DNA from: Syntrophus aciditrophicus SB
GTDB lineage: Bacteria > Desulfobacterota > Syntrophia > Syntrophales > Syntrophaceae
Reading direction: 5' to 3'
DNA: 64,000 nucleotides
Assembly: GCF_000013405.1 (NCBI RefSeq)
Contig: NC_007759.1
Coordinates: forward strand, 1,675,001 to 1,739,000
The notes below the pieces were generated by a model, which worked only from the letters and a program-made list of their open reading frames with translations, made no database searches and was not told where the DNA came from. Made by a program: the position numbers and the translations under genes. The stretch's first letter is position 1; the number at the start of each line of letters is the position of its first letter. Below, piece after piece: positions 29,806-37,962 of this stretch.

Positions 29806-29871
29806 GGAGGAAAATATAGATTGGCTGGCACATACCCCGTCTCGCAATGGAAACGGGGTTTTCTATTTTAA
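29806..29871 (+). promoter_or_regulatory. Leader ORF overlapping an intrinsic terminator (attenuator-like)
   Basis: GGAGG at 29806-29810 precedes a TTG at 29821 that opens a 16-codon frame ending in TAA at 29869-29871. Across the same bases CCCCGT (29835-29840) pairs with ACGGGG (29853-29858), followed by TTTTCTATTTTA, a good intrinsic terminator. It sits 27 bases before the first ATG of the operon. A leader peptide over a terminator suggests transcription attenuation; alternatively it just ends an upstream transcript. Confidence 0.5.
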
Positions 29872-29897
29872 TTCAAGTGGCAGCAATGGGGTGTAAA

Positions 29898-30722
29898 ATG
29901 GCTGATTTGAGGATCGGTTTTCTGGATGTCGGGCACGGTGATTTCATCTATGCGACAACCCCACTTGGTGCCAACCTGATCATCGATGTCGGCACTGGCG
30001 ATGTCGTACCTTCGATTTTTCTCAGTGAAATATCTGCCATTTCTGAGTTACAAGTTTCCCATCCACATACGGATCACTTCGACGACATCATCGCAATATC
30101 AAAGAAAAACATCGCATCCTTCAGATGCCCCTCTCTGGACGGCTTTACTGACGATAGGATTGGTTGGACGAAACGCGACAAAGCTAAGATAGCCAAGCTA
30201 CGCCAAATGAGGAGGGAAATTGCTGCCGACAATGAAGCTGTTACCGTCGGTCAAGAGTTCGATCATACCGTGTGGTTTCCACCAAATGTTGACATTAACG
30301 ACCCTAACACGGCTAGTGCTTTAACAACACTTGCTTTTAAGGGTGTCAAAATCCTATTAGGAGGTGATCTCCCAGCTTCCGGATGGAAGGATCTGCTGAA
30401 TAATTCCAAATTTGTCGGAGCCATTACGGGAACGACAATTTTCAAAGTTCCACATCATGGGCGGTCGGAAGGATGCTGTAATGAACTTTTCGATGTTATA
30501 ACACCAATGCTGTGCGTAATATCCGATAAGTCGATAGAAAAAGACAATAAGAATACTGCGGCGACCAAATGGTATTCAGATAGGACCACCGGCTGTATTG
30601 TCGCAGGGTGCAAAGATAAACGGAAGGTTGTTTCTACTCGTTCTGATGGTTCGATCTTTATAAAGATCAACGATAAAGGGGAATGGTGGGTCCATCCGGG
30701 AACTCGTTGGTTAAGGGATTAA
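29898..30722 (+). CDS. Metallo-beta-lactamase-fold protein 1 of the E2-E1-JAB operon
   Basis: A 274-residue MBL-fold hydrolase of the ComEC-like branch. It starts MADLRIGFLDVGHGDFIYA, has the zinc motif HPHTDH (55-60), a later LLGGDLP aspartate and VPHHGR histidine, the usual third metal ligands. No membrane segments, so cytoplasmic. Start is uncertain: the frame is open further up to ATGs at 29847 and 29886, but 29847 lies inside the terminator hairpin, so I prefer 29898. It is followed after 16 bases by a second MBL gene. Substrate may be a nucleotide, nucleic acid or a protein conjugate; unknown. Confidence 0.82.
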   Translation: MADLRIGFLDVGHGDFIYATTPLGANLIIDVGTGDVVPSIFLSEISAISELQVSHPHTDHFDDIIAISKKNIASFRCPSLDGFTDDRIGWTKRDKAKIAKLRQMRREIAADNEAVTVGQEFDHTVWFPPNVDINDPNTASALTTLAFKGVKILLGGDLPASGWKDLLNNSKFVGAITGTTIFKVPHHGRSEGCCNELFDVITPMLCVISDKSIEKDNKNTAATKWYSDRTTGCIVAGCKDKRKVVSTRSDGSIFIKINDKGEWWVHPGTRWLRD

Positions 30723-30738
30723 AGGAGGGGGGAATATC

Positions 30739-31902
30739 ATGAAAGGATTTCCAAAGCGGGGTTTTATATTCTGGCCGGTCGGTACCGGTGATAGTACGAC
30801 CATTGTTGTAGACAAAGAGGACGGGATCATATTACAAATCGACCTGCGCCATATGGAATGCGCTACAGAGGAAGACGATCCTCATGTTCCGATCATTGAT
30901 ATCCTCAAACAAGAGCTTCCGGAGCTGAACGAGAAACCCCACCTGTCAGTGTTCGCGTTGACACATCCCGATAAGGATCACTGCCAGGGGTTTTCGCAAT
31001 TGATAAAAGAAGTCACAATCGGGGAACTCTGGTTTTCGCCACGAATATTCCGAGAATATCACAAGGACCTTTGCGAAGACGCCTCGGCCTTCAAGAAAGA
31101 AGCTATGAGGCGTGTCAAGAAAACGATCACTAGCAAAGGGAATGTTGGTTCCGGAGATCGCGTCCACATCATCGGCTATGATGATCTCCTGAAAGAAGAG
31201 GAATTCGAAGGATTCCCTCAAGACCAGCTGACCGTTCCGGGAAACTCCATCACTGAACTAAATGGGGAGGATTATTCAGATTGCTTCAATGCTTTCGTCC
31301 ATGCGCCATTTAAGGACGACAGCGAAGGCGAGCGAAATGACACAAGTCTTGCTTTTCGGATAGCCCTGTCTGATGGAGAAGTTACCGGCTTTGCCATGCT
31401 TCTTGGCGATCACTGCTACCCCACAGTAAAGCGCATTTTCGACCGAACCACTGATAAAAATAATTTGGCTTGGAACGTATTTCTTGCCCCACACCACTGT
31501 TCCAAGGGAGTCATGTACTGGTGCGATGAGGGCGAGAAGGAAGAAACCCTTCGGCAGGGCGTTCTTGACGCGATTGAGAAGGCAGCCAGTGACCCAGGCT
31601 ATATCGTCGCCAGTTCAGAACCAATCCCAAAATCAAACGAAGCCGGCGATAATCCGCCACATGCAATAGCGAAAAACCGGTACGAGGAAATAGCGCCAGA
31701 CGGGTTTGTGTGCACACAGGAACATGGAGGCAAGGATCACCCTCAACCAATCATTTTTGAAGTGACCACCGCAGGCCTTACATACTGGGGGTCTCAAGTC
31801 GCAAAAGCAGCGGGACTGACCTCCCTGGCGAAAGCTATCGAGCAGGCACGCGGAGGCGCGGCACCACCTTCAGATAGAGTTGGATTCGGGGAAAATCGAT
31901 GA
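30739..31902 (+). CDS. Metallo-beta-lactamase-fold protein 2 of the E2-E1-JAB operon
   Basis: A 387-residue MBL-fold protein. The metal motif is THPDKDH (75-81, an HxDxDH variant), with LLGDHCYP near residue 222 and APHHCSKG near residue 253. The N-terminal FWPVGTGDSTTIVVD resembles the VGxGD-ssl pattern of ComEC-like MBLs. AAAGGAGGGG precedes the ATG, and the stop overlaps the next ATG by four bases. It differs enough from MBL protein 1 (longer, with an inserted helical region at about 100-160) that the two are likely non-redundant, perhaps forming a heterodimer. Substrate unknown. Confidence 0.85.
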   Translation: MKGFPKRGFIFWPVGTGDSTTIVVDKEDGIILQIDLRHMECATEEDDPHVPIIDILKQELPELNEKPHLSVFALTHPDKDHCQGFSQLIKEVTIGELWFSPRIFREYHKDLCEDASAFKKEAMRRVKKTITSKGNVGSGDRVHIIGYDDLLKEEEFEGFPQDQLTVPGNSITELNGEDYSDCFNAFVHAPFKDDSEGERNDTSLAFRIALSDGEVTGFAMLLGDHCYPTVKRIFDRTTDKNNLAWNVFLAPHHCSKGVMYWCDEGEKEETLRQGVLDAIEKAASDPGYIVASSEPIPKSNEAGDNPPHAIAKNRYEEIAPDGFVCTQEHGGKDHPQPIIFEVTTAGLTYWGSQVAKAAGLTSLAKAIEQARGGAAPPSDRVGFGENR

Positions 31903-34900
31903 CAGCGGGGCAGGAACTCGCACAAGAAGAACTGCGCGAGATCGAGGCTGCGTCAGAGGGTGCGTTCGAAGTCCTTTCTGTGAGGTTTCCAGAAGGGGAT
32001 CACCGGTCAGCAATCGCAGAAATAAGCGTCACCTGTTTCGATATGCCGTACGCAGAGGGAGGGATAAAGCTCAGAGATAGAGAGCGCTTCCTCATATACA
32101 TTCCACCGGATTTCCCTTTCGATGTTCCAAGCGTTTATACGCCGCATCGACGTTTCTCAGGGAATCCCCACGTCCAATGGCAAACCTACCTATGTCTTTA
32201 CCAATCAAGAAACACCGAGTGGGATGCCAGTGACGGTATGTTTGGATTCATTTCTCGTCTCGAATTGTGGCTTCGTCGCGCTGCCCTCAACCAACTGGAT
32301 ATGGAAGGCGCACCGCTTCACCCTCCGGTCGCATACCCCACCGAAAGAATTACGGTGATTCCACGGAAGGATACCCCACAAGTTCAAGGGACGGCATGGT
32401 TTGGATATGCAAAACTTAGGAATGTCTCAAGTTATCGAATCGACATAGAAGACTGGATTGACATTTCGGAATCTGTAACCCAAGCAGCGGTAGGAGCCGC
32501 GATACTTCTTACGGAACCCCTGTCGTGGGAATATCCTGCTAAAGCGAAAATGCTTCTCGATCAGGTAGAGAAGAATGGCGTGTCCCGGGCCATTATCCGG
32601 CTCGTCATGGCACTCGCCGCCGATGCCAACCCTGCGGATAGCGACCTCTTGGTTATTATCGGAGCACCGATGCGGGGAATCCGAGGATCACATCAACTCA
32701 AGCAGCATCTGACCGCATGGCTAATAAAGAAAGAGATGGTCAATGGACTCCGTCTCATTCCAAACAAATACAGCACAGAAGAAGGATTCCGGGTGATCGG
32801 CCTTGAAGTGGAAAAGCTCATGGGAAAATGGCTCGACCTTGTCGATGTCGCCTGGTGCACGGTACGGGAGGACCGGCCCGAAATCATTCTTCCCAGAGAT
32901 ACCGGAACACCGATGAACGTCTTCAGGGAACGGACCGTTGCCGTATGGGGATGCGGTGCCATCGGTGCCCCGATCGCGGAAACCTTGGCGCGGGCAGGCG
33001 TAAAGAAACTTGTCTTGAGGGACAAAGGGATTATCGCTCCTGGAATATTGAGCCGACAGCCGTATCTTGATGAGGAAATAGGCTATTCCAAAGTGGGTGT
33101 TCTAGCAAAACGGCTAAGGCAGATTCGACCAGACATTCTTGTCATTGAACCAAAATTTGAGGATGTAAAGTCAACTGTCTTGGACTCTGAGGATTGGACC
33201 GACGGTGCCGACTACGTGATTGATACCACAGCATCACTGGCGGTGATTGAAAAACTGGAGAGCCGAAGGGGGAAGAGTACCCGGCGGGTGCCAGTTGCAT
33301 CCATGGTCGTGGGGCATCGAGCCCAACAAGGACTCGTTGTCGTCTCGGGTTCGAGACATAGTGGTGGACCTGTTGATGTCCTTCGGAATGTAAAGATAGC
33401 AGCATGCTCAAAGGGCTGTTTGGGGGACTATGTGGATGAGTTCTGGCCGGCGGAACCGAGAAACGACGTATTCCAACCGGAACCTGGATGTTCGGAGGCA
33501 ACCTTCGTTGGTTCGGCCGCCGACTCAATCGCTTTGGCTGCGATAATGCTCAATTTAGCAGCAGTTGACTTTCACGAGATAGAAAAGGAAGCCGATACAG
33601 AGGATTCTGCGACTGCACACTTTGTTGCTCAGCCGCATACGGCACTTCCCGGTATACCCCTGTACTACAAGTTCAATTTCCAATCGGACATTGTAATCGA
33701 AGATCCGCAAAGCAACTTTCAGATCAGGATATCGCAAGCAGCTCTTTCGGAAATGCATACATGGGTAAGGCGGAGCGCACTAATCTATGGAGAAAAAGCT
33801 GAAACAGGGGGCATCCTTTTCGGCGGAAGAGACAATGCGTGCCGGGTCATATGGGTGTCAGAAGTAATCGGGCCGCCGGCTGACAGTGAATCATCTTGCG
33901 CACACTTCATATGCGGCACCAATGGAGTGGCAGAGGCTAATGAAGAGAAGCGGCAACGAACCCGTGGTTCCACTCAATATATCGGAATGTGGCATACACA
34001 TCCCACATCACTGCCTGCTCCAAGTGAGACTGATTTCCTGGCAATGCATGCGCTAGTGAATGCAGATGAGCCATCGACACATAAGCACCTCCTGCTCATA
34101 CTGGGGTCCGATTCAGAGCAGTCCGTGGAGCTACTTTCAGGCTTTTTATTCTCGAAGAAGGATTTCGGTGATTTGGAAAAATTCGGAGTCCTTGAGAGGA
34201 AAATTCAGGTATCTGCTCTTGGACCTCTGACGCCACAAGATATAATTGTGGATCAAGCAGGTAGACGCTTCATGGTGCTGAGTGACATGCATTTCGGGAC
34301 ACCGGAGAGTTCAATCAATGTTGCTCAGTTTCGCGACCCCCTTATCGATTATATGGTGTCCCGTGCGCCTTGGGATGAGATTGTATTTACCGGCGACTTA
34401 ATTGACATCAACCTGTCCACTTTTACCCGCGCTATTGAAGGGGGTGCTTGGCAAGATTTGAACGGGCCACTGTTCGGATTCCGGCAATTCGTTCAAGAAC
34501 TCGATATACGGATGAGACGGCAATCACCAGAAAAGGGTCTAAAACATCTCACACAAAAATGGATTTACGTGCCAGGTAACCACGACTATAAAATATGGGA
34601 CATGCTCTCATCGAAACTGGTGTGTGATGACGTTCTAGCCTCCGGGAAAAAAATGGGCTCTGTACCCACGCCTGTCATGACGGGCAAGTGGATAGGAGAG
34701 GAATCCTTTTTCGCAGGAATCTTCCGAACCTACTGTGCACAGAACCAAGTCATCGTTGAATACCCGAACCACGAAATCAATTTCCGTCAAGAAAAGATGG
34801 TGCTGACTCACGGGCATTATTTGGATTCAAAACAAACCCGCTTCAATGACCTCTCTGACTATCTTTCCAACTTCAAGTCTCCCGAAGAGATCAGAAAGGC

Positions 34901-35375
34901 CCGCCGCCGGATTTTTATCGAAACAGCGCAATATCAAACTGTGGCCAATACTATCTCTTTTACAATGGGTTTTCGGGGCTTAGCGAATGTTTTGGTAGGC
35001 CCAGATGCATTTGGAAATAAGATCAAGAAACTATATCATCAGGTTGGCAGTTCACTGCTTATCCTCCTTTTCCCTCGTGAAGCAAGGAAAGGCAAGCGTC
35101 TATCCTCGAAGCAACTCCGGAACATGGGATGCTACCTTGAACAGTTCTGTCAGTATAAAAAACTGCCACGATGGTTCATTTTTGGGCATACCCACCATCA
35201 AGGAAAGGAGAAGAGTAATCTAGGTGTGGATGTGTACAACGCAGGTTCATGTTACAGCGACCGGGATATTCCCATCACTTTTCTTGAGATTGAAACCAAT
35301 GCCCAAGGCATGCCGATAATCCAATTAATGTGTATAGACCGAAACGGAAATGTAAAGAGGACAGATTATTCATAA
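31899..35375 (+). CDS. E2-E1-JAB-metallophosphatase fusion protein
   Basis: A 1158-residue protein with four recognisable catalytic modules. (1) E2/UBC-like, about 1-135: FPFDVPSVYTPHRRF then NPHVQWQTYLCLY with candidate catalytic Cys99. (2) An unassigned 140-330 region. (3) E1/ThiF-like, about 335-560: WGCGAIGAP nucleotide loop (351-356), a SRQPYLD segment (385-391) and candidate catalytic Cys531 in PGCSEATFVGSAAD. (4) JAB/JAMM, about 610-770: Glu635, then H699-T-H701 with Ser709 and Asp712, exact HxH-x7-S-xx-D spacing. (5) Calcineurin-like phosphatase, about 790-1130: D796-x-H798, GD 832-833, GNHD 893-896, HGH 971-973 and GHTH 1096-1099. It is last in a three-gene operon. Confidence 0.9.
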   Translation: MTAGQELAQEELREIEAASEGAFEVLSVRFPEGDHRSAIAEISVTCFDMPYAEGGIKLRDRERFLIYIPPDFPFDVPSVYTPHRRFSGNPHVQWQTYLCLYQSRNTEWDASDGMFGFISRLELWLRRAALNQLDMEGAPLHPPVAYPTERITVIPRKDTPQVQGTAWFGYAKLRNVSSYRIDIEDWIDISESVTQAAVGAAILLTEPLSWEYPAKAKMLLDQVEKNGVSRAIIRLVMALAADANPADSDLLVIIGAPMRGIRGSHQLKQHLTAWLIKKEMVNGLRLIPNKYSTEEGFRVIGLEVEKLMGKWLDLVDVAWCTVREDRPEIILPRDTGTPMNVFRERTVAVWGCGAIGAPIAETLARAGVKKLVLRDKGIIAPGILSRQPYLDEEIGYSKVGVLAKRLRQIRPDILVIEPKFEDVKSTVLDSEDWTDGADYVIDTTASLAVIEKLESRRGKSTRRVPVASMVVGHRAQQGLVVVSGSRHSGGPVDVLRNVKIAACSKGCLGDYVDEFWPAEPRNDVFQPEPGCSEATFVGSAADSIALAAIMLNLAAVDFHEIEKEADTEDSATAHFVAQPHTALPGIPLYYKFNFQSDIVIEDPQSNFQIRISQAALSEMHTWVRRSALIYGEKAETGGILFGGRDNACRVIWVSEVIGPPADSESSCAHFICGTNGVAEANEEKRQRTRGSTQYIGMWHTHPTSLPAPSETDFLAMHALVNADEPSTHKHLLLILGSDSEQSVELLSGFLFSKKDFGDLEKFGVLERKIQVSALGPLTPQDIIVDQAGRRFMVLSDMHFGTPESSINVAQFRDPLIDYMVSRAPWDEIVFTGDLIDINLSTFTRAIEGGAWQDLNGPLFGFRQFVQELDIRMRRQSPEKGLKHLTQKWIYVPGNHDYKIWDMLSSKLVCDDVLASGKKMGSVPTPVMTGKWIGEESFFAGIFRTYCAQNQVIVEYPNHEINFRQEKMVLTHGHYLDSKQTRFNDLSDYLSNFKSPEEIRKARRRIFIETAQYQTVANTISFTMGFRGLANVLVGPDAFGNKIKKLYHQVGSSLLILLFPREARKGKRLSSKQLRNMGCYLEQFCQYKKLPRWFIFGHTHHQGKEKSNLGVDVYNAGSCYSDRDIPITFLEIETNAQGMPIIQLMCIDRNGNVKRTDYS

Positions 35376-35592
35376 TATTGATCTTACCTGCACGTTACGG
35401 CATGAAACTACTAAACCGCCCAACTTTGCCAAAATCCACATTACACTATTCCTCGGGAACACGAGTCGTAGCTAGGCCGGGTTAAGGATTTGAAGGTATA
35501 ATCAATAATCTGACCGAGACTTAATTTGACAGTGTACGTCAAGTTGAGTATGAGTCAGGACAAATTTATGTGTCTGACTTCAGACATCCCTC
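35376..35592. other. Convergent intergenic stretch
   Basis: About 215 bases between the plus-strand fusion gene and minus-strand alpA. It contains TTGAC-N7-GTCAA (35526-35542) and a TGTCTGA-CT-TCAGACA palindrome (35571-35586). A terminator with a T-run was not found for the fusion gene. Confidence 0.45.
35571..35586. promoter_or_regulatory. Inverted repeat near the 3' end of alpA
   Basis: TGTCTGA at 35571-35577 and TCAGACA at 35580-35586 are perfect 7-base arms with a 2-base centre. It could be an operator, an attachment-site arm or a weak stem; no T-run follows. Confidence 0.35.
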
Positions 35593-35835
35593 TTACCTTG
35601 CACTCTTACGGGCAGCTTCCAGTTCTTGCACCAGAGATCGTACTTCTTCATCGGTTCTGCCTGCAATACGCGCCGCGTTCAGTGCCTCCACTTCGTCTGA
35701 AGGCCATCCGACCGCCCGTGAGCCAAGTGACACCGGCCGAGTCCACAGGCCTTGTGAAATGCGTAAATAGAGAGTTGACCGGGAAAGCCCTGATTCAGAC
35801 TTCACAGCCGGCATTCTTAAAATGGTGCGCCTCAT
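35593..35835 (-). CDS. AlpA-family phage/element regulatory protein
   Basis: An 80-residue AlpA-type HTH protein. It starts MRRTILRMPAVKSESGLSRS, with the TLYLRISQGLW...VSLGSRAVGWPSDEVEAL pattern typical of AlpA/Prophage CP4-57 regulators, then a helical tail. AlpA proteins switch integrase genes of integrative elements. AAGGAGG lies 7 bases upstream of the ATG at 35835; I reject the TTG two codons earlier. It is the most downstream minus-strand gene of the element backbone that runs from 40880. Confidence 0.88.
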   Translation of the reverse strand: MRRTILRMPAVKSESGLSRSTLYLRISQGLWTRPVSLGSRAVGWPSDEVEALNAARIAGRTDEEVRSLVQELEAARKSAR

Positions 35836-35939
35836 CTTCAAACCTCCTTATCCAGCGACCCCATCGACCGCATTTATTCCTCTTTTCTGTTGCTCATGGT
35901 CTTAAGATTCTTTGGACTGATCACCGTTCATAATCCAAA

Positions 35940-36200
35940 TTAGAAATCACCCAGGACATCTTTCAGCTTGTCCGGGACGCCTCGACGGAGCGGCGCATCA
36001 TCTCTTTTTCCCGGCACCGCGCCCGGCGCTTCCTTCGAGAGCATCTCATAAACTTCCCTGCCGCCGACCGTGTCGAAATAAACCTTGAGGGCTCTCTGTA
36101 TGACCCGCCCGCGGTCCGGCTGGAAAATCGAGCGGATCTTCCGAATCAATTCATCGTCCGTCAGGGTGATCCTCAGGGTTATTTCACGCTTCGTGGTCAT
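35940..36200 (-). CDS. ParR-like partner of the ParM-like actin
   Basis: An 86-residue basic protein with a predicted ribbon-helix-helix-like N-terminus (MTTKREITLRITLTDDELIRK...RGRVIQRALKVYF) and a short C-terminal tail. Gene position immediately after a ParM-like actin with ATGA overlap is the standard parM-parR order, where ParR binds the centromere and caps the filament. The longer open frame upstream lies inside the actin gene, so I start at the ATG at 36200. Function by context. Confidence 0.68.
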   Translation of the reverse strand: MTTKREITLRITLTDDELIRKIRSIFQPDRGRVIQRALKVYFDTVGGREVYEMLSKEAPGAVPGKRDDAPLRRGVPDKLKDVLGDF

Positions 36201-37159
36201 TTCCCTGATTCCACGTCCAGCGCCTTCAGAAAACCCCTCGCGTTGGCATACTCGGGGTGATCGGGCACGTGAACGAGCGGCAGGTACTCCTCCGGGATGT
36301 GCTCCTGGAGATAGTAGGCGCCTCCCCCGGCGATGATAACCTTCTCCGCGCGCTGTATCCTCGCCATCCATTTCGAGTGCACTTCCTGGATCAGCCAGTC
36401 CATGTATTTCTCCGCCGATTCTCTGACCAACTCAGCGAGATCCCGCTCCGCCCCGTACACCCGGATCCTGCCTTGGCGAAGTACATCCTTCGATTCCTGT
36501 TCGGAAAGATCAAGTTGCATCCGGACCTTGATTTCCCTGGCGAGGTCCAGGGAGATCTTCGACACCCCATGCCTCTCCAGAGTGTCGGATTCGCCCTTGA
36601 CGATCCTCCCTCGCTCGACCACGATAACGTCCACGGTGTTGAATCCGATATCGAGAATGATCATGTCACGGTCCGTCCGCGCGTTGACGTCTCCCGCCTG
36701 GGACAGCCGGTAGTCCGCGAGAACCCCGAGACCCTGGGGATAGAACCGCGCGTTCAATTCCAATACCTCGCGGCCCACCTCGATCCGTTGCAGGAGGGGA
36801 ACGAGTTCCTTCAGGTTCGCTTCCGTGTAATGGGAAAGGGGGAGTCCCATGGCGACGTCCGTGACGAGTTCACCGGTCCTCCGATGGATTTTCTTCACCG
36901 CCTTGAAGACGAAAAGGGGCGAATACCTCTTCATGAACTCGAAGCTCCGCGTCGAAAAGGCGCCAACCAGGGCTTCCCTGCCGACGAAGTATTTCCTGCC
37001 CCGGTATTCATATTCCTCGCCCCCTGCAAAGGCCGACAGATCTCCGACTTCCCGCTCCGCGTAAGCGATCGCCGTCGGGAACTTGAGCATCTCCAGAATT
37101 CCCTCACGCTGATAAACGGCTTTCACGTCCCCGTACCCGACATCCAGTCCCAGATTCAT
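36197..37159 (-). CDS. ParM/Alp-type plasmid actin
   Basis: A 320-residue actin-fold protein of the plasmid segregation class. It has the phosphate-1 loop LGLDVGYGDVKAV at the N-terminus, the phosphate-2 loop IILDIGFNTVDVIVV near residue 165 and the adenosine loop VIIAGGGAYYL near residue 280. Such proteins polymerise with ATP and push plasmid copies apart. AAGGAGG sits 7 bases before the ATG at 37159. It pairs with the downstream ParR-like gene; a palindromic cluster upstream (37721-37912) could be its centromere. Confidence 0.87.
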   Translation of the reverse strand: MNLGLDVGYGDVKAVYQREGILEMLKFPTAIAYAEREVGDLSAFAGGEEYEYRGRKYFVGREALVGAFSTRSFEFMKRYSPLFVFKAVKKIHRRTGELVTDVAMGLPLSHYTEANLKELVPLLQRIEVGREVLELNARFYPQGLGVLADYRLSQAGDVNARTDRDMIILDIGFNTVDVIVVERGRIVKGESDTLERHGVSKISLDLAREIKVRMQLDLSEQESKDVLRQGRIRVYGAERDLAELVRESAEKYMDWLIQEVHSKWMARIQRAEKVIIAGGGAYYLQEHIPEEYLPLVHVPDHPEYANARGFLKALDVESGK

Positions 37160-37218
37160 TTGCACACCTCCTTGATGTTCTTCTTAAGTTTTTGCCGACA
37201 GTTCCGTCGTTTCATCAC

Positions 37219-37683
37219 TCAACCGAAATCGCGTTCATCCAGGTGATATCCCCGCCTGGCCAGGGCCTTTCGGAGCTTGACGAGATTCACCCGGTACTGG
37301 AGCGCGTGTTCCCACGGATACACCGGGTCTTCCCGCTCGTAGAGAAATTCCTTCCGGACAAGCGACTTGAGATGTTTCCTGATTGCATGCCTGCTCAAGG
37401 ACGGAATCGACTCGCTGAGGATATCGTCCGCCGTTTTTTCCACCCAGCCGCTTTCGGGCGGATCGTCCTGGAACTCCTGTTTCCCGCGCGCACTTTCCTC
37501 GTGCATGAACTGGTCGAAGTCCCAGAGGCGGCCGGTCCAGCGGATGAACTCCCGCAGGATCACGGCCTCGGCATGGTGACCGATCGTGACCTCCAGACCT
37601 TCCCTGAGAATCCGATTCGCGCGCCTGCCGGGCAAAACGAACGATTGAAGATGTGAACGGGGCATTATCGGCGTTTGGTTCAT
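37219..37683 (-). CDS. Winged-helix-like protein of the element backbone
   Basis: A 154-residue protein I cannot name. The part from about residue 80 to 130 (SIPSLSRHAIRKHLKSLVRK...) fits a winged helix: a helix, recognition helix with RHAIRKHLKSLVRKEF, and a wing (YEREDPVYPWEHALQYRVN). Its N-terminus is basic. AAGGAGG lies 7 bases before the ATG. It is the gene just upstream of the segregation pair, on the same strand, so a role in replication or copy control of the element is plausible. Confidence 0.6.
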   Translation of the reverse strand: MNQTPIMPRSHLQSFVLPGRRANRILREGLEVTIGHHAEAVILREFIRWTGRLWDFDQFMHEESARGKQEFQDDPPESGWVEKTADDILSESIPSLSRHAIRKHLKSLVRKEFLYEREDPVYPWEHALQYRVNLVKLRKALARRGYHLDERDFG

Positions 37684-37720
37684 GAATGGACCTCCTTCCT
37701 TAATTAAAGGCTGACGTGCA

Positions 37721-37912
37721 TGGTCGAGTATTCGACCATTTTTCCCTTCCGGCGGGGTTTTTCGGTCGAATATTCTCCACGCCGGAAAACCCCGAAAATG
37801 ATCCGGTACGGGCCTTCGCCTGAGTCAGCATAATAATGTTTATTATGTTCGTGCGATTGAGACACTTGCCGGGGCGAACCCGGTGTGCCATCGAATGGTA
37901 AATACTCGACCA
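37721..37912. repeat. Palindromic TCGA(G/A)TATT repeats, centromere- or operator-like
   Basis: TGGTCGAGTATTCGACCA (37721-37738) is a near-perfect 18-base palindrome. The half-motif recurs as CGGTCGAATATT at 37763-37774 and as TGGTCGAGTATT on the minus strand at 37912-37901. Between them CGGGGTTTT (37752-37761) and AAAACCCCG (37786-37794) make a stem. It lies in a 280-base gap upstream of the winged-helix gene and ParM pair, as expected of a parC site or regulator operators. Confidence 0.55.
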
Positions 37913-37962
37913 CCCGGAGAGCTTCCGGAGCGCGCTCCAGACTATGGACACGTTGTTCATTT

